Below, piece after piece: positions 33,315 through 41,841 of a DNA stretch of 64,000 nucleotides (position 1 is its first letter; each line of letters begins with the position of its first letter). The translations under genes and the position numbers were made by a program. The DNA is taken from contig JAEWGW010000025.1 in NCBI GenBank assembly GCA_023388055.1, positions 248,001-312,000 on the forward strand, in the 5' to 3' direction. The DNA is from Bacillota bacterium. GTDB taxonomy: Bacteria > Bacillota > Bacilli > Paenibacillales > NBRC-103111. The notes under the pieces were generated by a model. That model saw only the letters and a list, made by a program, of their open reading frames with translations, searched no databases and was not told where the DNA came from.

Positions 33315-33453
33315 AAACATCATAAATCAATGCTGGTGCAAACCAAATGGGTGCAGGCCGCCAATGTATTCCCCCGCGATGTCCCTTGCTACAATGAACA
33401 TGTAAGCGGAACCAACCGTCAAGCGACGATAATGAAAAGGGGAGACCTCGTTC

Positions 33454-34584
33454 ATGAACAAATGGAGCAAGGGCACAGGCATCACCTTGGCGGCGATGCT
33501 GCTGGGCGCATCGGTGGCAGGCTGCGGCGCCGTCACCAATGGCAATGACACCAAGTCAACAGCAGCCTCACCGGCGGCAGGGGCATCCGGCCAACCGGCC
33601 ACGGCGGGCAAGAAGGATGACGGCAAGCTGATCATTGGCATGTCCATGGATACGCTCAAGGAGGAGCGTTGGCAGAAAGACAGGGATATCTTCTCCGCCA
33701 AGGTCAAGGAAATGGGCGGTGAAGTGAAGGTGCTGGCCGCCAACGGAGATGACGCTACCCAGATGAGCCAGGCGGAGCAGCTGATTTCCCAAGGCGTGGA
33801 TGTGCTTGTGGTGATTCCCCATAATGCCGAGGCTACCGCTCCCATTGTGGACAAAGCCCACAAAGAGGGCATCAAGGTCATTTCGTATGACCGGCTGATC
33901 AAAAACTCCGAGGTGGACTATTACATCTCCTTCGACAATGTGCGGGTCGGCGAAATGCAGGCACAAGCGGTGACCTCCAAGGTTGGCAAAGGAAATTTCG
34001 TGTATATCGGCGGTGCGGATACAGACAACAACGCCCATATGTTCAAGGAAGGCGCCATGAAGGTATTGAATCCGCTGAAGGATAAGGGCGACATCAAGAT
34101 CGTGTATGACCAGTTCTCCAAGGACTGGAAGCCGGAGGAAGCGCTGAAGAACATGGAGAATGCGCTGACGGCCAATAAGAACAACATCCAGGCTGTGGTC
34201 GCGGCCAACGACGGCACCGCAGGCGGTGCCATCCAGGCACTGGCCGCTCAAGGGCTGGCGGGCAAAATCCCCGTATCCGGCCAGGATGCGGACTTGGCGG
34301 CTGTCCAACGGATCGCTGAAGGAACCCAGACGATGACGGTTTACAAGCCGATCAAGTCCATCGCCACCAAGGCGGCGGAGATGGCTGTTGCTCTGGCCAA
34401 GGACGGCAAGGTGGCAGATGCAGGCAAAAAGGTCAACAACGGCAAGATTGATGTGCCGTCCATCCTGCTGGACCCCATCGCCGTAGACAAATCCAATCTG
34501 GCGGATACCGTCATCAAGGACGGCTTCCATAAGCTTGAGGATGTGTACAAAAACGTGCCGAAGGACCAATGGCCGAAGCCGTAA
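33454..34584 (+). CDS. xylF: Xylose-type sugar-binding lipoprotein
   Basis: A 376-residue binding lipoprotein. The signal peptide ends in LGASVAGC, with lipidated Cys24. A low-complexity linker (TAGKK, rich in Ala and Ser) precedes the type I binding fold: IIGMSMDTLKEERWQKDRD, VLAANGDDATQMSQAEQLI, VLVVIPHNAEATAPIV, VISYDRLIKNSEVDYYISFDN, VVAANDGTAGGAIQAL and VSGQDADLAAVQRIAEGTQTMTVYKP. These match XylF closely. AGGGGAGA precedes the ATG. It delivers sugar to XylGH, encoded just downstream. Confidence 0.9.
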   Translation: MNKWSKGTGITLAAMLLGASVAGCGAVTNGNDTKSTAASPAAGASGQPATAGKKDDGKLIIGMSMDTLKEERWQKDRDIFSAKVKEMGGEVKVLAANGDDATQMSQAEQLISQGVDVLVVIPHNAEATAPIVDKAHKEGIKVISYDRLIKNSEVDYYISFDNVRVGEMQAQAVTSKVGKGNFVYIGGADTDNNAHMFKEGAMKVLNPLKDKGDIKIVYDQFSKDWKPEEALKNMENALTANKNNIQAVVAANDGTAGGAIQALAAQGLAGKIPVSGQDADLAAVQRIAEGTQTMTVYKPIKSIATKAAEMAVALAKDGKVADAGKKVNNGKIDVPSILLDPIAVDKSNLADTVIKDGFHKLEDVYKNVPKDQWPKP

Positions 34585-34666
34585 TCCTAAGCGTGGAGCG
34601 GCATCACATACAAGCAGCATCACACAGAAGCAGCATCACAACAGGGCAACCACAGCAGGCAATACA

Positions 34667-34695
34667 GGGGGACGGCGGACATCCCGCCGTCCCCC
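34667..34695 (+). terminator. Strong stem-loop between xylF and xylG
   Basis: GGGGGACGGCGG and CCGCCGTCCCCC form a perfect 12-bp stem with a short loop, followed by ATTTT rather than a T-run. Such hairpins between a binding-protein gene and its ATPase gene usually stabilise the upstream mRNA or cause partial termination, so that binding protein is made in excess. Confidence 0.6.
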
Positions 34696-34719
34696 ATTTT
34701 ACAGATAGGGGCTGGGAGC

Positions 34720-36231
34720 ATGTATGCCTTAGAGATGAATCACATCACCAAAGAATTCCCCGGCGTCAAAGCCCTGAGCGGCGTAAACCTGAAGGTTCGC
34801 CAGGGGGAGATTCATGCGCTATGCGGGGAAAACGGGGCGGGCAAATCAACGCTGATGAAGGTGCTGAGCGGCTTGTACCCGTCAGGCACCTATACGGGGG
34901 AAATCAAGGTGGACGGCGAGCCCAAGGCCTTCGCCTCCATTACGGATGCGGAGCGTGCGGGCATTGCCATCATCCACCAGGAGCTGGCGCTGGTCAAGGA
35001 AATGACCATAGGGGAGAACATCTTCCTCGGCTCCGAGCCGGTCAAACGGGGGGTGATCCAATGGGATCAGCTGTACCGCGCGGCTGCGGATTGGCTGGAG
35101 CGCGTCGGACTGCATATGAGCCCGGATACGCCCATCGGCAATTTGGGCATCGGACAGCAGCAGCTGGTGGAAATTGCCAAGGCCTTATCCAAGCATACCC
35201 GGATTCTCATTCTGGATGAGCCCACCGCCGCTCTCACCGAAAGCGAGGTGGAAATTCTGGCGGGCATTCTCCATCAGCTCCGGTCCCAGGGGGTAACCTG
35301 CATCTACATCTCCCACAAAATGCCGGAGGTGTTCCGGCTGGCGGATTCTATCACCGTTCTGCGGGATGGGCAGACCATCGCCACGCTGGACCGCAACGAA
35401 ACCAATGACGACCAGATTGTATCCCTGATGGTAGGCAGAGAGCTGACTGAACGGTATCCCCGTGTTCCCCATCATCCCGGGGAGGTGGTGCTGGAGGTTA
35501 GCCATTACAGCGTATGGCATAAGGAAAAGGCGGATCAGAAGGTGATCCGGGATGCCAGCTTCCAGCTGCGCCGCGGAGAAATTCTCGGGATCGCCGGTTT
35601 GATGGGAGCGGGGCGGACGGAGCTGGTTTCCAGTCTCTTCGGAGCTTATGAAGGCAGGGCGGAGGGAGAGGTGCGGATCAACGGCAAACCGGCGCGGATC
35701 CGGAATGTTGCAGACGCTATAGCGGCTGGTATGGCGTTGGTCTCAGAGGACCGCAAACGCCAGGGGTTGGTCCTGCCCATGGACGTGAAAACCAATACCA
35801 CCATGGCTACCATGGGCAGGGTTTCCCGCTTCGGGATTATTAACGATAACGAGGAGATCCGGTGGGGAGAGCAGTATGTCCGGGAGCTGAAAACCAAAAC
35901 TTCTTCGCTGGAAACTCCGGCAGGCACCTTGTCCGGCGGCAATCAGCAGAAGGTGGTTATCGCCAAGTGGCTGATGTCCAATCCCACCATCCTGATCATG
36001 GACGAACCGACCCGGGGCATTGATGTTGGGGCCAAATACGAAATTTACAACCTGATGAACCGCCTGGTAGAGCAAGGGGTGGCGATTCTTATGATTTCAT
36101 CGGAGCTGCCGGAGGTGCTTGGCATGAGCGACAGAATTCTCGTCATGTGCGAGGGGCAGCTGGTGCAGGAGCTGGATTACAGGGAAGCAACCCAGGAAAC
36201 GATTATGCTGGCTGCAACAGGAGGAAAATAA
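34720..36231 (+). CDS. xylG: Xylose-type ABC importer, double ATPase
   Basis: A 503-residue protein with two ATPase domains, as in MglA/RbsA/XylG. The first has GENGAGKST (near 37-45), LGIGQQQLVEIAKAL and LILDEPTAAL. The second has a degenerate GLMGAGRTEL near 294, then LSGGNQQKVVIAKWL and ILIMDEPTRGIDVG, also typical of the family. GIDVGAKYEIYNLMNRL is a hallmark. It energises import with XylH. Two bases separate it from xylH. Confidence 0.93.
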   Translation: MYALEMNHITKEFPGVKALSGVNLKVRQGEIHALCGENGAGKSTLMKVLSGLYPSGTYTGEIKVDGEPKAFASITDAERAGIAIIHQELALVKEMTIGENIFLGSEPVKRGVIQWDQLYRAAADWLERVGLHMSPDTPIGNLGIGQQQLVEIAKALSKHTRILILDEPTAALTESEVEILAGILHQLRSQGVTCIYISHKMPEVFRLADSITVLRDGQTIATLDRNETNDDQIVSLMVGRELTERYPRVPHHPGEVVLEVSHYSVWHKEKADQKVIRDASFQLRRGEILGIAGLMGAGRTELVSSLFGAYEGRAEGEVRINGKPARIRNVADAIAAGMALVSEDRKRQGLVLPMDVKTNTTMATMGRVSRFGIINDNEEIRWGEQYVRELKTKTSSLETPAGTLSGGNQQKVVIAKWLMSNPTILIMDEPTRGIDVGAKYEIYNLMNRLVEQGVAILMISSELPEVLGMSDRILVMCEGQLVQELDYREATQETIMLAATGGK

Positions 36232-36232
36232 T

Positions 36233-37420
36233 ATGCAACCAATAACCCAAACGGCCGATCCGTCCGCCGTCACCCAACACGTCAAGAAGAGACCGCTGTT
36301 CGGCAAAATGGATGTCCGCGCTTATACCATGGTGGGCGCCCTGGTTCTGATCTGGCTGATGTTCGGCCTGATGAATGATACCTTTCTGACACCGCGGAAT
36401 CTGTCCAATCTGTTTACCCAAATGTCCGTGACGGCCATCCTTGCCATCGGCATGGTGCTGGTGATTGTGGCAGGCCATATCGATTTGTCCGTTGGCTCCA
36501 TCGTGGGGCTGACCGGAGGCATTGCCGCTATCCTGAGCAATTGGTGGGGGCTTCCTACAGGGGTGGTGATTATCGGCACTCTGGCTGCAGGCGCCGTGCT
36601 GGGCATGTTCCAGGGCTGGCTGGTGGCCTACAAGTCGGTTCCTGCTTTTATCGTCACACTGGGCGGTATGCTTGTATTCCGGGGTGTACTCATGGGGGTT
36701 ACCCATTCCATGACCATCTCGATATCCGACACCAACTTTACCATGATGGGCAATGCTTATTTTGCCAAAGGCTTCGGATGGCTGTTAGCCGCAGTCGCGG
36801 TGGCCGGGGTAGTCTGGTCTACCCTGCGCAAGCGCAGCTCCCGGCAGAAGTACGGCTTTAAGGTCGCTCCCTTGCAGATCGATCTGCTGAAAATGGCTGG
36901 CTCCAGCCTGCTAGTCATCGCTTTTGTGCTGGTGGTAAACAGCTATAAGGGTATTCCCTTTCCCATTATCTTCGTCATTGCGCTGGCCTTGATCTTCTCC
37001 TTCATCGCCACAAGAACCACCCTCGGCCGTCACATCTATGCCATCGGCGGCAATCTGGAGGCGGCGCGGCTGTCCGGCATTAATATCAGAGCGAAGACCC
37101 TTGTTGTTTTTCTCTTCAGCGGCCTGCTCGGAGCCATCGCTTCTCTTGTATTGACCTCCCGGCTGTCGTCGGCCACCATTTCCGCAGGCAACATGGCAGA
37201 GATGGATGCTATCGCCGCATGTGTGATCGGGGGCACCTCCTTAATGGGCGGCTCGGGCAAAATTACCGGGGCGATCATCGGCGCATTGGTTATGACGTCT
37301 CTGGACAACGGAATGTCGCTGATGGGCCTGGAGTCCTTTTGGCAGTATGTGGTGAAGGGCAGTATTCTTGTGTTTGCCGTGTGGCTGGATATTGCCAACC
37401 GGAAGAAGGCCGGGAAATAA
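36233..37420 (+). CDS. xylH: Xylose-type ABC importer permease
   Basis: A 395-residue integral membrane protein with about ten hydrophobic segments. Family blocks are AGHIDLSVGSIVGLTGGIAA, VPAFIVTLGGMLVFRGV, GRHIYAIGGNLEAARLSGIN and AACVIGGTSLMGGSGKITGAIIGALVMTSLDNGMSLMG. The last is the signature of RbsC/XylH permeases. The length fits XylH, which is longer than RbsC. The long cytosolic N-terminus contains TQHVKKRPLFGKMD. GGAGG lies before the ATG. Confidence 0.93.
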   Translation: MQPITQTADPSAVTQHVKKRPLFGKMDVRAYTMVGALVLIWLMFGLMNDTFLTPRNLSNLFTQMSVTAILAIGMVLVIVAGHIDLSVGSIVGLTGGIAAILSNWWGLPTGVVIIGTLAAGAVLGMFQGWLVAYKSVPAFIVTLGGMLVFRGVLMGVTHSMTISISDTNFTMMGNAYFAKGFGWLLAAVAVAGVVWSTLRKRSSRQKYGFKVAPLQIDLLKMAGSSLLVIAFVLVVNSYKGIPFPIIFVIALALIFSFIATRTTLGRHIYAIGGNLEAARLSGINIRAKTLVVFLFSGLLGAIASLVLTSRLSSATISAGNMAEMDAIAACVIGGTSLMGGSGKITGAIIGALVMTSLDNGMSLMGLESFWQYVVKGSILVFAVWLDIANRKKAGK

Positions 37421-37573
37421 CACACCTGTCGTTTCTGTGAAAATTGGATATAATGGAGTATGGATCAACCCTTCTATTCGTTGCTGTGAAATCGATTGGA
37501 GGAAATCCGGGACATTTTGATAGCCGCGAAGGAGACTCAACAACGATTATGAGGCAGCAATTTAGGTGCAAAC

Positions 37574-38725
37574 ATGCATTTGAGCTTCGATGAAGTCCAT
37601 TACCAAGTAACGGCGGAGGGCCTGACCATCCGGCTGCTTCCCAAGGAATATGCGCTGCTGGTTTTTCTTCATTCCCATCAGGGACGCGCCTTCACCAGGG
37701 AGCAGCTGCTGGATCAGGTTTGGCCGATGGAGTATCCGGTAGAACGGACGGTAGATGACCATGTATACCGGCTGCGGAAGAAGCTGTCCGCGCTGCACAG
37801 TCTGGAAATCCGGACGGTCCGAGGCCAGGGCTACAGTCTGGTTTTGAAGGATCAAACCGGGTTGCAGGATGCGGTTCCTGCCGCCCGTGATCCGGCTTTG
37901 AACCAGGCCATGCGGAATGTATTCGGCAAGTATCATACGTACGGCCAAGGCCGCTCCATGATGATCCTGGCCAGACAGCAGGATGTATTGGGTTATGAGC
38001 TGGACCCGTTTTATGCGGTGTTTCTCCATTTTGTCCAGGGGGATGTGGAATGGCTGCTCCGGACAGAGGAGTACCCCTGGGAGTCACGCTATTATTTTCT
38101 GCTTCTCTTCTATATGTATACCGGTGATTCGGGCCAAAGACTGGATTACTGCAAGACGGTGCTTGAGCGGGGGCTCCTGCCTGCAAACCATCATACGGAG
38201 CTGGAAATTCTCAATATTGTGGATCTGTACATTTTGGACGGATACTTAGAGAAGGCTATGGAACGGCTTAGGCAAACGGAGCAATACATTGCCGAACAAC
38301 CGGACTATTCCACCTTTCTTCCATATGCAATCATTACGCTCATGTTTGCCCATTTGGCGGCAGAGAGCGGGGATGCTGTCATTGAACAGCTGGCAGCCCG
38401 ATTGGAAACCTCCATATTGGTTGAAAGGCCGTATTTGCGGGAAATGGGGGGCTTCCGGGTTGTGACGGGATTGTGGAGGCTGAGGCAGCATAAGTACCAG
38501 GAAGCCGAACGTTATCTGGATGAAGGGCTGGCAATTTTGGAGAAAAGCGGATTCGTCCCGCTGCAGCTTCATGCTTTGCACCGGATTGTCCATTATGTGG
38601 ATAGAGTGGGGGATGAAAAGCTCCGTTCCAAATACAAAGGCTTGTACCAAGCCTTTTTTGAGCAGTTTTTGGGGAATGGGCTGCTTCAGACCCTGGAAAC
38701 GGCCATGCAGCAAGCCTTGCGGTAA
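37574..38725 (+). CDS. OmpR-type winged-helix regulator with helical C-terminal domain
   Basis: A 383-residue regulator. Residues 1-95 form an OmpR-like winged helix (IRLLPKEYALLVFLHSHQGRAFTREQLLDQVW, then VDDHVYRLRKKL and IRTVRGQGY). There is no receiver domain. Residues about 110-380 are helical and could be TPR-like (for example YLEKAMERLRQTEQYI, KYQEAERYLDEGLAILEKSG). The layout recalls AfsR/SARP-type regulators of exporters and secondary metabolism. It sits 105 bases upstream of an MFS exporter gene on the same strand and is its likely regulator. The ATG has TAGGTG upstream, a weak site. Confidence 0.7.
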   Translation: MHLSFDEVHYQVTAEGLTIRLLPKEYALLVFLHSHQGRAFTREQLLDQVWPMEYPVERTVDDHVYRLRKKLSALHSLEIRTVRGQGYSLVLKDQTGLQDAVPAARDPALNQAMRNVFGKYHTYGQGRSMMILARQQDVLGYELDPFYAVFLHFVQGDVEWLLRTEEYPWESRYYFLLLFYMYTGDSGQRLDYCKTVLERGLLPANHHTELEILNIVDLYILDGYLEKAMERLRQTEQYIAEQPDYSTFLPYAIITLMFAHLAAESGDAVIEQLAARLETSILVERPYLREMGGFRVVTGLWRLRQHKYQEAERYLDEGLAILEKSGFVPLQLHALHRIVHYVDRVGDEKLRSKYKGLYQAFFEQFLGNGLLQTLETAMQQALR

Positions 38726-38830
38726 TGGCCTCGGCTTCTCTGATATTCCTCTGACATTTCACCGTTAGGATAAGATCATAGCCTCATTCATTGGGGAACA
38801 TGATTTTATTGGGATGCGGAGGAAAACGAG

Positions 38831-40105
38831 ATGTCATTGGTTCTACAGCAAGAGAGACCGGCCGCAAGCCTGCTGCGCAACAAGGTGTATGTCCGGGTAT
38901 ACAGCGCATACGCGGCGGCGACCTTCGGCGATTGGTTCGATGTATTGGCCATCCAGGTGCTGGTGGGGTACCGCTGGCAGGTAAGCCCGCTGATGCTGGC
39001 GCTGATTCCCGTAGCCATCGCTTTGCCCGGCATTCTGCTGGGCTCTGCCGCAGGTGTGGCTGCAGACAAATTGAACAAGCTGAAGCTCATGCGGATCTGT
39101 GATCTGATAACGGCAGTGCTGACCCTGCTCGTCCTGCTGGCGCCGAATATGGCGTGGCTGCTTCCGATCATCGCACTTCGTGCGGCAGTCTCTACCATGA
39201 ATGTGCCGGCGCAGCAGGCTCTCACCCGCCAACTGGTCAGGGAGGACCAGCTGCTCCAGGCCACCTCCCTGAACGGCATTGTCAATCAGGGGTCGAAGCT
39301 GGCCGGTCCGCTGCTTGGCGGACTTGCGTTGTCCTTTTTGTCCCCTCATTGGTGCATCATGCTCTGCGCCTTCTTCCGGATTGGCTCCTACGGCCTATTG
39401 TTTACCGTCCGAAATGCGGAGGCTGCACAGGCCCACACGGGGAAGAATGAAGATGATCCCACTGCGGAAAAACAAACCCTGAAAGCCATGTGGAAGGAAG
39501 GGTGGAGCTATATTTTCAGGAGCAGGCTGCTGTTGTTTACGATGCTGTTCGGCTTGGCGGGATCGATGGCTATTCAATTGGTGGATTTTCAATTCACCAG
39601 TCTGTTCCGGATGATCGCCCCGAACCAGGAGGCTATGCTGGGCTGGATGGTGGCGGCAGCGGGTGCAGGCGCCGTTCTGATCATTACCATTCTGAGCAAA
39701 CGCAATAGTCCGGGTGGTTATGGCTGGAAGCTGGGCGGCGGCTATATGCTCATCGGTTCGTCAATCGGGGGGCTGGGTTTGCTTCCACAGGGCAGCTCGA
39801 TCCTGCCTGTACTGGTCTTGGGGTTTGTATTGGGACTTGGCAACGGCATGTTTATGGTTACCTTCCATTATTGTCTGCAGAAGGAAACGCCGTCACATAT
39901 GACCGGACGGGTATTCGGCATCCAAAGCACCGTGTTGGGCTTCGTCATGATTGCAGCTCCTCTGCTGGGCGGGGGAATGGTCCAGCTGGCAGGCCCGGCC
40001 CGCATCTTCTTCATCCTGGGGCTGGTGATTGCCGCCATCGGTGTGGCGGGCGTATTGTTTCGGGGGTTTTTCTGGCCAAAGCCAAAGCCGAAGCCCGAAG
40101 TCTAA
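38831..40105 (+). CDS. MFS exporter
   Basis: A 424-residue membrane transporter with about 12 hydrophobic segments. An N-terminal motif (YAAATFGDWFDVLAIQVLVGYRW), AGVAADKLNKLKLMRICDL as the loop 2-3 motif A region, RAAVSTMNVPAQQALTRQLV, and SLNGIVNQGSKLAGPLLGG are typical of the EntS/MefA-like drug exporter branch. C-terminal residues are Lys- and Pro-rich. GGAGG precedes the ATG. A terminator follows. The substrate is unknown; a macrolide-like drug or siderophore is possible. Confidence 0.85.
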   Translation: MSLVLQQERPAASLLRNKVYVRVYSAYAAATFGDWFDVLAIQVLVGYRWQVSPLMLALIPVAIALPGILLGSAAGVAADKLNKLKLMRICDLITAVLTLLVLLAPNMAWLLPIIALRAAVSTMNVPAQQALTRQLVREDQLLQATSLNGIVNQGSKLAGPLLGGLALSFLSPHWCIMLCAFFRIGSYGLLFTVRNAEAAQAHTGKNEDDPTAEKQTLKAMWKEGWSYIFRSRLLLFTMLFGLAGSMAIQLVDFQFTSLFRMIAPNQEAMLGWMVAAAGAGAVLIITILSKRNSPGGYGWKLGGGYMLIGSSIGGLGLLPQGSSILPVLVLGFVLGLGNGMFMVTFHYCLQKETPSHMTGRVFGIQSTVLGFVMIAAPLLGGGMVQLAGPARIFFILGLVIAAIGVAGVLFRGFFWPKPKPKPEV

Positions 40106-40124
40106 GACATAGCTGCGAACAGGA

Positions 40125-40148
40125 GACGCCGTCAAACGGCGTCTTTTT
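40125..40148 (+). terminator. Terminator after MFS exporter gene
   Basis: GACGCCGT and ACGGCGTC arms with a three-base loop and five T, 20 bases after the stop codon. Confidence 0.88.
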
Positions 40149-40229
40149 GGATTTGTCTGGAAATGGCGAATGCGATGGGGGTTTATGTTGAAATGCGTTG
40201 GAAAAATGAACAAAATGGAATTTTTTATA

Positions 40230-40258
40230 TAGATTGATTAACATTTTTCTTATATAAT
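40230..40258 (+). promoter_or_regulatory. Possible sigma-A promoter of secreted protein gene
   Basis: A perfect TATAAT (40253-40258) in a very AT-rich stretch. The best -35 hexamer at 17 bases is the poor TAGATT (40230-40235). Confidence 0.4.
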
Positions 40259-40304
40259 AGGAGAGATTGAGGGATTGGAAAAATTTACGTTTGGAGGATG
40301 AGAA

Positions 40305-41324
40305 ATGAGATTTAGTCTGAAACGAATGTCGTTGTCCCTATTAGTAGCGGTAATGATGTCAGTATTTGCTGTAGTGCCTGCTTTTGCAGAGGACGATAGC
40401 ACTGTTGTAAGCGTTTCCGATAATCAGGAGATTACGGTTCACCATGTGGTCGGCAAGGAAAAGGTCAATGGAACTGCGGAACTTATTCACATTAACTCGT
40501 CTACCTCCATTTTCTTCGACGGATACGACGATTATGGTTATCAGGGCATCACCTATTATCCGGAGGCTGTGCTGAAGGACGGGAAGCTTGAATTGGGCAA
40601 AGGCCAAGAGCTGGAATTCATGGAGAAGTATTATGTCGTCAAAACAGACGATGATTTCCCGAAATATACGACTAAGCTTCCGGAATCCGGTGAATACTTT
40701 ATGTCCGCCGGCAACTTTGCTGTTCTGGAGCAGAACGGCGTTTATGAAATCGCTTATGCCGCCAAACCGGGAGCCGACAAAAAGAGCTTTTTTGTACAGC
40801 TGACCTGGGCGGATGAAACAAGTGAACAACCGGCGAAGGAACCAGTGAAGGAACCCGTGCAGGAGCCCGTGAAAAAACCGGAGCTGAAGCCGGCCGCCGC
40901 GGTTCCCACTGCCTCCAAGGTTGTAGTCAACGGCAAGGAGGTTGCTTTTGAGGCATACAACATCGACGGCAACAATTACTTTAAGCTCCGTGACCTGGCC
41001 AAGGCGGTCAACGGCACCAAAAAGCAATTCGAGGTAGGTTTTGATGCGGCCAGTAATGCCATCAGCCTGAAAGCCGAAGCCGCGTATACCGCTGTCGGCG
41101 GCGAACTGGAAGCCTCCGGGGCAGCAGGTGAGCAGCAAGCTGTTCCCAGCAGCTCCGCTCTTCTTCTGAATGGCGAAAAGCTGGAGCTCGGCGCCTACAA
41201 CATCAACGGCAACAACTACTTCAAGCTGCGGGATATCGCCAAAGCCTTTAATATCGGCGTCACCTGGGACGGCAAGCTGAACACAGTGGGCATTGATACG
41301 GCAATTGATTATGTAGCGGAGTAA
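40305..41324 (+). CDS. Secreted protein with two copper-amine-oxidase-like domains
   Basis: A 339-residue secreted protein. The signal peptide (MRFSLKRMSLSLLVAVM..., cleavage near AFAED) is followed by a beta-rich domain of about 140 residues (HHVVGKEKVNG, YYPEAVLKDGKLELGKGQELEF). A Pro/Glu/Lys linker (repeats of EPVKEPV) leads to two copies of the CuAO_N-type fold, VVVNGKEVAFEAYNIDGNNYFKLRDLAKAV and LLLNGEKLELGAYNINGNNYFKLRDIAKAF. These non-catalytic domains are common in Paenibacillus wall or surface proteins. The function of the N-terminal domain is unknown. It has a good site before the ATG (TTTGGAGGATGAG). Confidence 0.75.
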   Translation: MRFSLKRMSLSLLVAVMMSVFAVVPAFAEDDSTVVSVSDNQEITVHHVVGKEKVNGTAELIHINSSTSIFFDGYDDYGYQGITYYPEAVLKDGKLELGKGQELEFMEKYYVVKTDDDFPKYTTKLPESGEYFMSAGNFAVLEQNGVYEIAYAAKPGADKKSFFVQLTWADETSEQPAKEPVKEPVQEPVKKPELKPAAAVPTASKVVVNGKEVAFEAYNIDGNNYFKLRDLAKAVNGTKKQFEVGFDAASNAISLKAEAAYTAVGGELEASGAAGEQQAVPSSSALLLNGEKLELGAYNINGNNYFKLRDIAKAFNIGVTWDGKLNTVGIDTAIDYVAE

Positions 41325-41342
41325 TTGAAGCTGTACTGCAGT

Positions 41343-41382
41343 AAGGAGGGGGCCCTATTCTGTGGGGCTCCTTCCTTTTTTC
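41343..41382 (+). terminator. Terminator after CuAO-like protein gene
   Basis: AAGGAG with GGGCCC inside pairs imperfectly with GGGGCTCCTT, followed by CCTTTTTT. Confidence 0.65.
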
Positions 41383-41384
41383 TG

Positions 41385-41567
41385 TAACGGAACTCTGCGA
41401 CTCTTAGCCGGCAAAAATGAGAATAAGTCCGCGCTAACGGAACTGAGAGACGCTTAGAGCGTTAGAAACGGGGATAACCCTCCCTTTTTCCCTGCTAAGG
41501 GTCTCTGGGTTCCGTTAGCGGAATTAATATACTTATATAGACTTCTAAGCGTCATATAGTTCCGTTA
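41385..41567. repeat. Four-box phased intergenic repeat, copy 4
   Basis: Forward boxes at 41385-41407 and 41435-41458 (TAACGGAACT...CTTAG) and inverted boxes at 41495-41517 and 41545-41567 (both ending GTTCCGTTA). The total length is 183 bp. The rest of the gap 41325-41841 contains the terminator before it and the probable promoter region of the next gene, in which I could not choose a box. Confidence 0.8.
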
Positions 41568-41841
41568 GCGCGGACAGAGGAGAATTGGCAGATCCGGAAG
41601 GGCGCTTTTAGAGGCCATTCTTTTTTTATGGGCTCCCGAGGGACGTTTTCGGAAAAATCATACAGCGGGAGCGGACAAATCTGCGGGAAGCAAACTGGCG
41701 CAGACGCCAGCGTTTCCGACAAAATGGAGGAGAGGATGCGGCAGGTATACTGGAGGCCGGACAGGGTCCAATTTTGTGAGGGGGGATCATATTTTTTGCA
41801 GGGATATGGTGAGCCATGAAAAAAAGGGAGGTTGATGGATA

